Made by a program: the position numbers and the translations under genes
Part shown: positions 1-9,118 of the stretch, in pieces
Layout of the letters: each line of letters begins with the position of its first letter
Position numbering within the stretch: the stretch's first letter is position 1
Origin: Pedobacter polysacchareus
Lineage (GTDB): Bacteria > Bacteroidota > Bacteroidia > Sphingobacteriales > Sphingobacteriaceae
Assembly: GCF_019802255.1 (NCBI RefSeq)
Contig: NZ_JAHYSS010000002.1
Coordinates: 248,001-312,000, forward strand
Reading direction: 5' to 3'
DNA: 64,000 nucleotides
The notes under the pieces: model-generated
Databases searched by the model: none
What the model was told of the DNA's origin: nothing
The model's input: only the letters and a program-made list of their open reading frames with translations

Positions 1-2
1 TA

Positions 3-164
3 ATGCCTAACGTAAATGGAATGGGACTGAAAGATGCCCTATACCTTTTAGGAAATGCAGGTTTGAAAACAAGAGTGTTTGGAAGTGGAAAGGTGTTTAG
101 TCAGTCGATTCCTTCCGGCAGTAAAATAGGTAGAGGATTAGGAGTAGATTTAGAATTAAGATAA
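3..164 (+). CDS. ftsI: Penicillin-binding protein FtsI, C-terminal PASTA end (partial)
   Basis: This is the 3' end of a gene that begins before the window; about 53 codons are visible, ending in TAA. The residues look like a PASTA domain: a PxVxGMGLKDAL start, a LLGNAGLK helix and a final SIPSGSKIGRG segment resembling the usual Q-P-x-G strand. In Bacteroidota the septal transpeptidase FtsI carries C-terminal PASTA domains and lies directly upstream of murE, as here, with one base between this stop and the murE ATG. The transpeptidase domain is outside the window, so the name rests on the PASTA end plus position. It would act in the periplasm as the septal peptidoglycan crosslinker anchored in the inner membrane. 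Confidence 0.8.
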   Translation: MPNVNGMGLKDALYLLGNAGLKTRVFGSGKVFSQSIPSGSKIGRGLGVDLELR

Positions 165-165
165 T

Positions 166-1623
166 ATGCAATTACAAGACGTTTTATATGGAATCGCAAT
201 AACAAACCTGGTTGGATCTACCAATAGGGAGATCACTGCGCTTGTTTTTGATTCCCGTCAGGTGATTAAAGATGCGGTGTTCTTTGCCATTAAAGGAACG
301 CTTTCAGATGGTCATAAATATATTGAAAATACAATACAGGCAGGTGCTTCGGTGATTGTGTGTGAGCAGATTCCTGCACAGACCGTTCCAGGAGTAGTTT
401 ATATACAGGTAGACAATAGTTCGGTAGCCTTAGGAGAAATGGCTGCTAATTATTATGGTAACCCTTCTTCGAAATTGAAATTGGTGGGCATTACCGGGAC
501 AAATGGTAAAACGACGATCGCAACGATCTTGTTTAAGCTTTTCCGTACGCTGGGCTATCATGTAGGATTGATTTCTACCGTACAGAACCATATTGATGAT
601 GTGGTAATTCCGGCTACACATACGACCCCAAATCCAATTGCCTTAAATGAATTGCTGCAGAAAATGGTGGATGCTGGCTGTGAATATTGCTTTATGGAAG
701 TGAGTTCTCATGCCGTAGTGCAACACCGTATCGAAGGTTTAGATTTTGTAGGCGGTGTGTTTTCGAACATCAGTCATGACCATTTAGACTTCCATAAAAC
801 TTTCGACAATTACATTAAAGCTAAAAAAGCATTTTTTGATGGATTGCCGGCAGGTGCTTTTGCATTGACCAATCTGGACGATAGAAACGGAATGGTGATG
901 CTGCAGAATACCAAAGCAACAAAAATGACTTATGCTTTAAAACAGCTGGCTGATTTTAAAGCGAGAGTGGTAGAAAATAGTTTCAATGGTTTACATCTGG
1001 AAATAGATCAGGCAGATGTATTCTTTAAACTGGTAGGTTCCTTCAACGCATACAACCTGCTTGCCGTTTACGGTACTGCAGTATTGTTGGGCGAAGATAA
1101 ACTGGAAGCATTAACCGCATTGAGCAACCTTACCGGAGCTGAAGGAAGGTTTGATTACATCACTTCGAGTAACCAGATCATCGGTATTGTAGATTATGCA
1201 CATACACCAGATGCGGTGCAGAATGTATTGAGTACCATCGCTGACATTAGAAAAGGCACAGAACAGGTGATTACGATCATAGGTTGTGGTGGCGATAGAG
1301 ATAAAACAAAACGTCCAATTATGGCACAAGTGGCCTGCGATTGGAGTGATAAGGTGATCCTGACTTCGGACAACCCAAGGTCGGAAAACCCGCAAACGAT
1401 AGTAGAGGAAATGGAAAAGGGCGTATCGCCAACAAATAAAAGGAAGACGTTGAGCATAGTAGATAGAAGAGAAGCGATTAAAACGGCTTGCCATTTAGCA
1501 AAACCAGGAGATATTATCCTGCTGGCTGGAAAAGGGCATGAGAAGTATCAGGAAATCAATGGCGTGAGGTATCATTTCGATGATAAGGAAATATTAATGG
1601 AACAATTAAACTTGATCAGCTAA
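166..1623 (+). CDS. murE: UDP-N-acetylmuramoyl-tripeptide synthetase MurE (meso-diaminopimelate ligase)
   Basis: MurE adds the third amino acid to UDP-MurNAc-L-Ala-D-Glu in the cytoplasm, using ATP. The protein is 485 residues, a normal length. The Mur-ligase P-loop GTNGKTT is at residues 111-117, followed by a TTPNP substrate segment and an HDHLDFHKT block near residue 200. The DNPRSENP motif in the C-terminal domain is the signature of enzymes that add meso-diaminopimelate rather than lysine, which fits Gram-negative peptidoglycan and the dapA gene at 14.1-15.0 kb. The ATG follows the ftsI stop by one base and the stop TAA overlaps the mraY ATG by one base, so translation is probably coupled. 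Confidence is high. Confidence 0.97.
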   Translation: MQLQDVLYGIAITNLVGSTNREITALVFDSRQVIKDAVFFAIKGTLSDGHKYIENTIQAGASVIVCEQIPAQTVPGVVYIQVDNSSVALGEMAANYYGNPSSKLKLVGITGTNGKTTIATILFKLFRTLGYHVGLISTVQNHIDDVVIPATHTTPNPIALNELLQKMVDAGCEYCFMEVSSHAVVQHRIEGLDFVGGVFSNISHDHLDFHKTFDNYIKAKKAFFDGLPAGAFALTNLDDRNGMVMLQNTKATKMTYALKQLADFKARVVENSFNGLHLEIDQADVFFKLVGSFNAYNLLAVYGTAVLLGEDKLEALTALSNLTGAEGRFDYITSSNQIIGIVDYAHTPDAVQNVLSTIADIRKGTEQVITIIGCGGDRDKTKRPIMAQVACDWSDKVILTSDNPRSENPQTIVEEMEKGVSPTNKRKTLSIVDRREAIKTACHLAKPGDIILLAGKGHEKYQEINGVRYHFDDKEILMEQLNLIS

Positions 1624-2870
1624 TGTTATATTATTTATTCGAATACCTAAACGCACATTACGATTTTCCGGGATTAAGGTTGTTTCAATACATCACTTTC
1701 CGTACTTCCTTAGCGATCATTATTTCCTTAATCATTACCACTGTTTTTGGCCGTGCTATTATCAACTATCTGCAGAAAATGCAGGTGGGGGAAACCGTGA
1801 GAAACCTAGGTTTAGAAGGTCAAATGCAGAAACAAGGAACGCCAACAATGGGTGGAATCATGATCCTGTTAGGGATTTTGGTGCCTACTTTATTACTGGC
1901 CAATCTTTCTAATATTTATGTATTGCTGATGATCATCACCACCGTTTGGATGGGAGTGATCGGTTTTGTAGATGATTATATCAAGGTTTTCAGAAAAAAC
2001 AAAGAAGGTTTAGCAGGTAGGTTTAAGATTGTCGGACAAGTTGGTCTGGCTTTGATTATCGGATGGACGATGTATTTCAATCCTAATATTGTAGTACGTC
2101 AGACGGTAGATGAATCAGGTATTACCAATGCGACTGCGCCAATGGTACTGCGACAAAAAGGAGAGAGTTTTTACTATACACAGGATGTGAAATCTACCTT
2201 GACGAATGTTCCTTTTTACAAAAATAATGAGTTTGATTACGCTAAAGTCCTGAAGTTTTTAGGAGAAGGCTATGAGAAATATTCGGTATTTGTATTCTTG
2301 TTTTTCGTAGTCATTATTGTGACCGCGGTATCCAATGGAGCAAATATCACAGATGGGATTGATGGATTGGCCACAGGAACTTCTGCCATCATCGGGATTA
2401 CCTTAGGCCTGCTGGCTTATGTGTCGGGTAATACCGTGATTGCCGATTACCTGAACATCATGTATATCCCCAATTCAGGGGAGCTGATGATCTTTGCTGG
2501 TGCCTTTGTGGGTGCCTGTGTTGGCTTTTTATGGTATAATTCCTACCCTGCACAGGTGTTTATGGGAGATACCGGAAGTCTGGCCATCGGTGGAATCATC
2601 GCTGCTTTTGCGATAATGATCCGTAAAGAATTATTGATCCCGGTTTTATGCGGCGTATTCCTGATTGAAAACTTGTCGGTGATCATTCAGGTGAGCTATT
2701 TTAAATATACAAAAAAGCGGTTTGGAGAGGGGAAAAGGGTATTTTTGATGTCTCCTTTACACCACCACTATCAGAAAAAAGGATACCATGAAGCTAAAAT
2801 CGTGACACGGTTCTGGATTATTGGAATTTTATTGGCCATCATTACAATTATCACTTTAAAACTTCGATAA
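1623..2870 (+). CDS. mraY: Phospho-N-acetylmuramoyl-pentapeptide-transferase MraY
   Basis: MraY transfers phospho-MurNAc-pentapeptide to undecaprenyl phosphate in the inner membrane, making lipid I. Polytopic hydrophobic segments run throughout. Catalytic motifs are present: FVDDYIKV (D117, D118), [12 protein letters not shown] from residue 241, [11 protein letters not shown], and the C-terminal LHHHYQKKG block. At 415 residues it is longer than the roughly 360-residue E. coli enzyme. The extra length sits at about residues 152-220, a hydrophilic stretch between two membrane helices that I believe is typical of Bacteroidota MraY. The gene overlaps murE and murD by one base at each end. Confidence 0.97.
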   Translation: MLYYLFEYLNAHYDFPGLRLFQYITFRTSLAIIISLIITTVFGRAIINYLQKMQVGETVRNLGLEGQMQKQGTPTMGGIMILLGILVPTLLLANLSNIYVLLMIITTVWMGVIGFVDDYIKVFRKNKEGLAGRFKIVGQVGLALIIGWTMYFNPNIVVRQTVDESGITNATAPMVLRQKGESFYYTQDVKSTLTNVPFYKNNEFDYAKVLKFLGEGYEKYSVFVFLFFVVIIVTAVSNGANITDGIDGLATGTSAIIGITLGLLAYVSGNTVIADYLNIMYIPNSGELMIFAGAFVGACVGFLWYNSYPAQVFMGDTGSLAIGGIIAAFAIMIRKELLIPVLCGVFLIENLSVIIQVSYFKYTKKRFGEGKRVFLMSPLHHHYQKKGYHEAKIVTRFWIIGILLAIITIITLKLR

Positions 2871-4213
2871 TGGAAAAGCAAAGGATAGTCGTTTTAGGAG
2901 CCGGAGAAAGCGGTGTAGGTGCAGCAATGTTAGCACAGAAACAGGGATTTGATGTTTTTGTATCTGATCTAGGTGCTATCCCTTCGCAGTATAAAGAACG
3001 TTTGCAGGAACTGAATATCGCCTTTGAAGAAAAGCAGCATACGGCTGAACTGATCTTAAATGCAGTAGAGGTGGTGAAGAGCCCTGGAATTCCGGAAACG
3101 GCTCCAATGATCAAAGCGCTGAAAGCAAAAGGTACGGCTGTGATCTCGGAAATTGAATTCGCGAAAAGATATACCAAGGCAAAAACGATCTGCATCACTG
3201 GATCAAATGGTAAAACAACGACTTCCTTGTTGACGTACCACATTTTGAAAAATGCTGGGTTGAACGTTGCCCTGGCAGGGAATATTGGAAACAGCTTTGC
3301 AGCATTAGTTGCCACGGCTGATTTTGACTATTACGTATTGGAAATTTCCAGCTTCATGTTGGACGATATGTATGAATTCAGAGCCGATATCTCCATTTTA
3401 TTAAACATTACGCCGGATCATTTGGACCGGTACGATTATAAACTGAGTAATTATGCAGCCTCGAAATTGCGAATCACTCAAAATCAGCAGAGTGATGATG
3501 TTTTCATTTATTGTGCTGATGATGACGAGACTTTAAAAGCCATGAAGTCTGTCAAAATCAATTCAGGGAAGTTGGCTTTTTCTATCCGTAAAAAGATTGA
3601 AAATGGCGCTTACCTGGAAGGCAATAACCTACACATCAACATTAACTTAAAAGAGGAATTAACCATGTCGATCACAGAATTAGCTTTACAAGGCAAGCAT
3701 AATGTTTATAATTCTATGGCTGCGGGCATAGTTGCGAAAATATTGGATATTAAAAATTCCGTGATTCGTGAGAGCATGAGTGACTTCAAAAATGTGGAAC
3801 ATCGTTTGGAACATGTCGGTAAAATCTCCGGCGTGGAGTATATCAACGATTCTAAAGCGACCAATGTGAATTCTACCTGGTATGCGCTGGAAAGTGTAAA
3901 TCCTGGGGTGATCCTGATCATGGGCGGTGTAGACAAAGGCAATGACTATAGCATGCTGAAAGACCTGGTTCGTGAGAAAGTGAGGGCAATCGTGTGCTTA
4001 GGTAAAGACAATAAAAGAATTCATGAGGCTTTTGAAGATGATGTAGAAGTGATCGTCAATACCTTCTCTGCAAATGAAGCGGTTCAGGTGGCTTACCACT
4101 TGGCAAATAAAGGAAATACGGTGCTGTTATCACCGGCCTGTGCAAGTTTTGATTTGTTCAAAAACTACGAAGACCGTGGGAATCAGTTTAAAATGGCTGT
4201 GAAAGAACTATAA
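2870..4213 (+). CDS. murD: UDP-N-acetylmuramoylalanine--D-glutamate ligase MurD
   Basis: MurD adds D-glutamate to UDP-MurNAc-L-Ala in the cytoplasm. The 447-residue protein has an N-terminal dinucleotide-like fold (VLGAGESGVGAA), the ATP P-loop GSNGKTT at residues 111-117, an NITPDHLDRY block in the central domain and the C-terminal NDSKATN and SPACASFD blocks characteristic of MurD. The start ATG overlaps the mraY stop by one base. ftsW follows after three bases. Its place between mraY and ftsW is the conserved dcw order. No alternative identity is plausible. Confidence 0.97.
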   Translation: MEKQRIVVLGAGESGVGAAMLAQKQGFDVFVSDLGAIPSQYKERLQELNIAFEEKQHTAELILNAVEVVKSPGIPETAPMIKALKAKGTAVISEIEFAKRYTKAKTICITGSNGKTTTSLLTYHILKNAGLNVALAGNIGNSFAALVATADFDYYVLEISSFMLDDMYEFRADISILLNITPDHLDRYDYKLSNYAASKLRITQNQQSDDVFIYCADDDETLKAMKSVKINSGKLAFSIRKKIENGAYLEGNNLHININLKEELTMSITELALQGKHNVYNSMAAGIVAKILDIKNSVIRESMSDFKNVEHRLEHVGKISGVEYINDSKATNVNSTWYALESVNPGVILIMGGVDKGNDYSMLKDLVREKVRAIVCLGKDNKRIHEAFEDDVEVIVNTFSANEAVQVAYHLANKGNTVLLSPACASFDLFKNYEDRGNQFKMAVKEL

Positions 4214-4216
4214 GTT

Positions 4217-5383
4217 ATGATCGCAATTAATCAGATTTTAGACAAGACAAAAGGAGATCGCTGGATATGGCTGATCATTATCCTTTTATCGCTGATCTCT
4301 ATACTTACCGTGTATAGTGCAACGGGAACGTATGCCTATAAAGTGAATAAAACCGTAGAAAAAGTTTTATTAACCAAGCACTTAATCTTCGTGATTATGG
4401 GTATAGGGATGATCTATATCTCGCATTTATTGGATTATAAATATTATGCTGGTATTTCCAAAATCCTGATGATCATTACGATTCCATTGTTATTCTATAC
4501 CGCAGTATTTGGAGCGAACATCAATGATGCCTCGCGTTGGGTAAAGATTCCAGTGATTGGATTGACATTCCAGACTTCCGATTTGGCGAAACTTGCCCTG
4601 ATTACCTTTTTGGCCAGGATGTTGACGAAGAAGCAGGAAAATATTAAAGATGTAAAAGAAGCATTTGTCCCGATTATGGGATCAGTATGTGTGGTTTTTG
4701 TGCTGATTGCATGGGCGAATCTATCGACGGCAATTATGTTGTTTGGGGTGAGTATCCTATTGCTGATTATTGGCAGGATCTCCATTAAACAGATCTCCAT
4801 TGTTTGTGCGGGCGGTGCAGTTTTGCTATTGTTTATTGTGTTTTTAGGCCCCAGGGCAGGAACCTATAAATCGAGGGTAAACTCATTCTTACATCCGGAG
4901 CTTCAGAATTCAGATAAAACTTATCAGGCAGATCAATCTAAAATCGCGCTGGCAACAGGCGGTGTTTTTGGAAAAGGTCCCGGAAATAGCACGCAAAGAA
5001 ATTTCTTACCTCACCCATATTCGGATTTTATCTTCGCGATTATCGTGGAAGAATACGGTTTGTTAGGGGCAATGACGGTGATTGTATTATACCTGGTGCT
5101 GCTCTACCGATGCGTACGGATTGTCACACAAAGTCCCAAGGCCTTCGGTGCCTTGCTGGCTGCGGGGTTGAGCTTTAGTCTGACCATTCAGGCTTTTGCC
5201 AATATGGCCGTAGCCGTAGGTTTAGGCCCGGTTACCGGGGTGCCTTTACCATTAGTGAGCATGGGAGGTACTTCCATGATTTTTACCAGTATCGCCTTTG
5301 GAATTATCCTGAGTGTGAGCAGAGATGTAGAAGAGAATAGTCATAAAAAAGTAGTGGTAGGTGAGATTCCTGCAATAGATTAA
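4217..5383 (+). CDS. ftsW: Peptidoglycan glycosyltransferase / lipid II polymerase FtsW
   Basis: This 388-residue SEDS-family polytopic membrane protein has about ten hydrophobic segments. SEDS proteins polymerise lipid II into glycan strands, and FtsW does so at the septum with the FtsI transpeptidase. Supporting motifs are the FGANINDASRW region, the EYGLLGA motif and the C-terminal signature with GLGPVTGVPLPLVSMGG. FtsW is preferred over RodA because it lies between murD and murG in the dcw cluster. It starts three bases after murD ends, and murG begins four bases after its stop. Confidence 0.95.
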   Translation: MIAINQILDKTKGDRWIWLIIILLSLISILTVYSATGTYAYKVNKTVEKVLLTKHLIFVIMGIGMIYISHLLDYKYYAGISKILMIITIPLLFYTAVFGANINDASRWVKIPVIGLTFQTSDLAKLALITFLARMLTKKQENIKDVKEAFVPIMGSVCVVFVLIAWANLSTAIMLFGVSILLLIIGRISIKQISIVCAGGAVLLLFIVFLGPRAGTYKSRVNSFLHPELQNSDKTYQADQSKIALATGGVFGKGPGNSTQRNFLPHPYSDFIFAIIVEEYGLLGAMTVIVLYLVLLYRCVRIVTQSPKAFGALLAAGLSFSLTIQAFANMAVAVGLGPVTGVPLPLVSMGGTSMIFTSIAFGIILSVSRDVEENSHKKVVVGEIPAID

Positions 5384-5387
5384 GAAG

Positions 5388-6515
5388 ATGAAGAGAGCAA
5401 CGAGAGTAATTATTTCAGGTGGTGGTACTGGCGGACATATTTTTCCGGCGATATCGATAGCGAATGCTTTAAAACGCATGGAGCCTAGCTGTGAGATTTT
5501 ATTTGTCGGCGCAACAGGCAGAATGGAAATGGAAAAAGTTCCTGCTGCCGGATATAAGATCATAGGTTTAAACATCAGCGGTATACAAAGAGGCTCAATC
5601 GTAAAAAATTTAAGTTTGCCATTTAAAATGCTAGGAAGCATGCGTAAAGCCTTGCAGTTAATTGCTGATTTTAAACCTGATGTAGTGGTTGGTGTAGGTG
5701 GCTATGCTTCCGGACCCGTCTTATTTGCTGCATCATTAAAAAATATTCCTTACCTGATTCAGGAGCAAAACTCCTATGCGGGGGTCACCAATAAATGGTT
5801 AGGGAAAAAAGCAGCGAAAGTATGTGTGGCTTTTGATGAAATGGATCAGTTTTTCCCAGCAGCGAATATCCTGAAGACAGGAAATCCGGTCAGGAAAGAT
5901 GTGGTAGACATAGCGCAGAAACATCATGCTGGTGCAGAATTGCTGAAACTGGACCCATTGAAGAAAACCATCCTGGTGACAGGTGGAAGCCTGGGTGCAG
6001 GGACATTAAACAAAAGCATTGAAAAGCATTTAGAAGATTTAATTGCTGAAGATGTTCAGGTGATCTGGCAGACGGGGAAATTTTATTATAAAGGGATTGT
6101 GGAGCGCTTAGGTTTGGATTACCATCGGAATGTATGTATTCTGGAGTTTCTGAATAAGATGGACATGGCTTATGCCGCTGCCGATCTGATTATTTCCAGA
6201 GCAGGAGCTGGTACGATTGCGGAGCTTTGTTTGATTAAAAAGCCGGTAATCCTCGTGCCTTCGCCAAATGTAGCGGAAGACCACCAGACGAAAAATGCGA
6301 TGGCATTGGTGAAACACCATGCGGCGCTTTTAATTGCCGATCGCTCTGCGGAGGATACACTGGTATCGGAAGCATTAATGTTATTAAAAGATAAGGATCG
6401 CTGTAAAATGCTTTCTGAGAATATAGGAAAAATGGCTTTGCCTGATGCGGATAACATCATCGCAGAAGAGGTGTTAATTTTAGCAGGGAAAGGAGGTCTA
6501 CGTGAAGTTAGATAA
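5388..6515 (+). CDS. murG: UDP-N-acetylglucosamine--lipid I GlcNAc transferase MurG
   Basis: MurG converts lipid I to lipid II on the cytoplasmic face of the inner membrane. The 375-residue GT28 protein has the N-terminal glycine-rich GGGTGGH motif (residues 11-17), the VVGVGGYASGP segment, and the C-terminal donor-site block SRAGAGTIAEL followed by a PSPNVAEDHQTKNA stretch. The last 14 bases overlap the start of murC in another frame. A strong AGGAGGT at 6491-6497, within the coding sequence of murG, probably serves as the murC ribosome binding site. Confidence 0.97.
   Translation: MKRATRVIISGGGTGGHIFPAISIANALKRMEPSCEILFVGATGRMEMEKVPAAGYKIIGLNISGIQRGSIVKNLSLPFKMLGSMRKALQLIADFKPDVVVGVGGYASGPVLFAASLKNIPYLIQEQNSYAGVTNKWLGKKAAKVCVAFDEMDQFFPAANILKTGNPVRKDVVDIAQKHHAGAELLKLDPLKKTILVTGGSLGAGTLNKSIEKHLEDLIAEDVQVIWQTGKFYYKGIVERLGLDYHRNVCILEFLNKMDMAYAAADLIISRAGAGTIAELCLIKKPVILVPSPNVAEDHQTKNAMALVKHHAALLIADRSAEDTLVSEALMLLKDKDRCKMLSENIGKMALPDADNIIAEEVLILAGKGGLREVR
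6491..6497 (+). promoter_or_regulatory. Consensus Shine-Dalgarno site for murC
   Basis: AGGAGGT lies 4 bases before the murC GTG and within murG, where it encodes part of the GKGGL tail. It decides the murC start. Such perfect sites are uncommon in Bacteroidota, and here the site may compensate for the GTG start and the overlap. Confidence 0.6.
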
Positions 6516-7857
6516 GATTAAGAGGATTTATTTTGTAGGCATCGGCGGTATTGGCATGAGTGCGCTTGCCCGTTACTTCAAAAACAGAGGTTGCGAGGTT
6601 TGCGGTTATGATAAAACCAGGACCAACCTGACGATCGCTTTGGAAGAAGAGGGAATTGCGGTTTCTTACATCGACGAAGTATTGGCTTTACCAGTAGCTT
6701 TTTTAACGCATGACGAATACACTTTAGTGGTGTATACGCCAGCTATTCCTAAACATAGTGCTTTACTCCATTATTTCCAGGAGCAGGGTTTTGTGATGAA
6801 GAAACGTTCTGAAGTATTAGGGATCATCAGCGAAGGGCAGTTTTGTATTGCCGTTGCCGGTACTCATGGAAAAACCACGACTTCTTCGATCATTGCACAC
6901 GTGCTGACCGATACCGGTTTTGGCTGTACTGCTTTTTTAGGCGGCATCGCCAGCAATTATAACAGCAATTTTTTATTGGGTACCAACCATGTAGTCGTGG
7001 TGGAAGCCGATGAATATGACCGTTCTTTCCTGACTTTACATCCGGATATTTCTGTGATTACTTCTATGGATGCGGATCACCTGGATATCTATGGTGATGC
7101 GAACCAGTTGGAGGAGTCTTTCCGCCTGTTTGCGGGACAATTGAAACCGGAAGGAACTTTGTTCGTTAAGGAAGGTTTGCCTTTGGAAGGCGGCCTGAAT
7201 TATAGTGCAGGAATGGATTCTCCGATTAAAGGGGAAAACATACGTGTTGTAGGATCAAAGTTTGTTTTTGATTATGTAGATGGGGAGGTTAAAATTTCCG
7301 ATGTACAGTTAATGTTACCAGGAAAACACAATGTTGAAAATGCTGTAGCAGCAATGGCAGTGGCCTTAAAGCTAGGCATTGATGCGGATAAAATAAAGGG
7401 CGCTATTGCCAGTTTTAAAGGAGTAAAAAGAAGGTTTGAATATATTGTGAATACAAAAAATCACATTTATATCGACGATTACGCACACCATCCTGAAGAA
7501 TTAAAAGCTTGTTTTCATGCGGTCAGACAACTGTATCCGGAGAAGAAAATGACAGTGATTTTTCAGCCACATTTGTTCAGTCGCACACGCGATTTTGCCG
7601 ATGGATTTGCGGAAGTGCTCAGTACCGTAGATGACCTGATTTTACTGGACATTTACCCGGCAAGAGAGCTGCCTATTGAAGGCGTTGATTCAGCATTTTT
7701 GCTGGATAAAATCACCTTAGAAAGTAAAGAGATTTGCGCGAAAGACCTTGTGTTGGAGCGTATTAAAACTAAAAACCCGGAGCTGCTGATTACTGTTGGT
7801 GCTGGGGATATTGACACGTTAATACAACCATTAAAAACTAATTTCACTAATGTTTAA
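6502..7857 (+). CDS. murC: UDP-N-acetylmuramate--L-alanine ligase MurC
   Basis: MurC adds the first residue (L-Ala) to UDP-MurNAc. The 451-residue protein begins with a FVGIGGIGMSALA nucleotide-binding fold and has the P-loop GTHGKTT at residues 120-126, EADEYDRSF, DADHLDIYG and the C-terminal DDYAHHP block. The start is GTG at 6502, chosen because the conserved N-terminus begins there and AGGAGGT lies 4 bases upstream, inside murG. The gene overlaps murG by 14 bases and ftsQ by 8 bases. GTG plus a consensus Shine-Dalgarno is unusual in a phylum that rarely uses such sites. Confidence 0.96.
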   Translation: MKLDKIKRIYFVGIGGIGMSALARYFKNRGCEVCGYDKTRTNLTIALEEEGIAVSYIDEVLALPVAFLTHDEYTLVVYTPAIPKHSALLHYFQEQGFVMKKRSEVLGIISEGQFCIAVAGTHGKTTTSSIIAHVLTDTGFGCTAFLGGIASNYNSNFLLGTNHVVVVEADEYDRSFLTLHPDISVITSMDADHLDIYGDANQLEESFRLFAGQLKPEGTLFVKEGLPLEGGLNYSAGMDSPIKGENIRVVGSKFVFDYVDGEVKISDVQLMLPGKHNVENAVAAMAVALKLGIDADKIKGAIASFKGVKRRFEYIVNTKNHIYIDDYAHHPEELKACFHAVRQLYPEKKMTVIFQPHLFSRTRDFADGFAEVLSTVDDLILLDIYPARELPIEGVDSAFLLDKITLESKEICAKDLVLERIKTKNPELLITVGAGDIDTLIQPLKTNFTNV

Positions 7858-9064
7858 AGACATCAATTGGAAATTTGTATTCAGATGCTTTGCATGGGTA
7901 GTTTGCCTGTGTGGAGTGGTTGTGCTCATGAGTTTCATCAGCATGAAGAAGGATACGGTGACCATTACGAATGTCAAAATATTGATCCCTGGAGCAGATA
8001 ATTTCATTGAGCGAGAGGAGATAGATGCGGTTTTAAAGCAGAGCCAGGGCTCTTTAGTCGGTCGGAAGCTGGAAGATATCAATCTGCAGGCGATAGAGAA
8101 AAAGATACAATCCAACCCTTATATTGCTCAGGCAACCGTGTATGCCGACATGGATGGCGTGATTCATATTGAAATTAAACAGCGTCAGCCGATTTTAAGG
8201 GTAATTAATGCTGGTGGACAGGACTATTACATTGACCGTGACGGACTAAAAATGCCGGTGTCTCCGAACTTTACGGCCAACGTTTTGGTGGCTAATGGAA
8301 ACATTATGGAGCGTTTTAGTGGTAGAGTAGACACTTTAATCACCAAATTGGCAGCAGATTTGTACGAGACGGCTTTGTTCATCAAAAGAGATACTTTGTG
8401 GGATGCACAAATCGAGCAATTGTATGTAGATGATAGAATGGATATTGAGTTGATCCCAAGAGTAGGTAACCAGCGCATCTTGCTGGGCTCTGCTGATTCC
8501 TTGCAGGTGAAAATGAGAAATCTTCTGGCGTTTTATAAACAGGCCATGCCGAAAGTGGGATGGGATACCTATAAAACGATCAATATTAAATATACGAATC
8601 AGGTGGTTTGTGAAAAGAACAAACCAGATTCGCAGGTTGTGAATGGAGTGAAGCGGCCGAAAATTGTGGATACCGCAAAAGCGAATAAGGGAGTGATCAA
8701 CGCATTGGTTTTGCAGCAGATTGCAAAGGAAATGAAAAACGATGCGGATGATCCTTATGTTCCGGATGGAGCAGTTGCTGCAGTGCCAGTTAAGGCTCCA
8801 GCGCCGAAGCCGGTAAATAAGCCGGCGGTAAAAAAGGTGGAAGCTACGAAACCTGCAATTAAAAAGCCGGAAGCAAAAAAGCCAGAGCCAAAAAAATCGG
8901 AACCGAAAAAGACAGCAGCGGTAAAACCTGCGGTCAAGAAGCCGGCGACTAATCCAGTTGCAAAAGCAAAGCCAGTGACGAGTCCGGTTAAAAAGACGAG
9001 TACTGCAAAAACAGAGAAAAAAACAACTGCAAAGAAGCCGGGAACGGTAGCAGAAAAGAGATAA
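7850..9064 (+). CDS. ftsQ: Cell division protein FtsQ/DivIB with long Lys-Pro-Ala tail
   Basis: FtsQ is a bitopic inner-membrane divisome protein that links early and late division proteins. The 404-residue protein has a short cytoplasmic N-terminus, one membrane helix at about residues 12-32, a POTRA-like region at about 37-112 and a FtsQ/DivIB beta domain to about 250. From about residue 313 to the end it is a low-complexity Lys/Pro/Ala tail with KKP, KPA and EPKK repeats. The body is the usual FtsQ length, so the tail is an added, very basic periplasmic extension. The ATG overlaps the murC stop by 8 bases. Identity rests on the domain layout and the position between murC and ftsA. Confidence 0.9.
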   Translation: MFKDINWKFVFRCFAWVVCLCGVVVLMSFISMKKDTVTITNVKILIPGADNFIEREEIDAVLKQSQGSLVGRKLEDINLQAIEKKIQSNPYIAQATVYADMDGVIHIEIKQRQPILRVINAGGQDYYIDRDGLKMPVSPNFTANVLVANGNIMERFSGRVDTLITKLAADLYETALFIKRDTLWDAQIEQLYVDDRMDIELIPRVGNQRILLGSADSLQVKMRNLLAFYKQAMPKVGWDTYKTINIKYTNQVVCEKNKPDSQVVNGVKRPKIVDTAKANKGVINALVLQQIAKEMKNDADDPYVPDGAVAAVPVKAPAPKPVNKPAVKKVEATKPAIKKPEAKKPEPKKSEPKKTAAVKPAVKKPATNPVAKAKPVTSPVKKTSTAKTEKKTTAKKPGTVAEKR

Positions 9065-9118
9065 GAATACAGATACCAGAAAAACAACAAGAATATAACT
9101 CAGCAAATCGATATAGTT

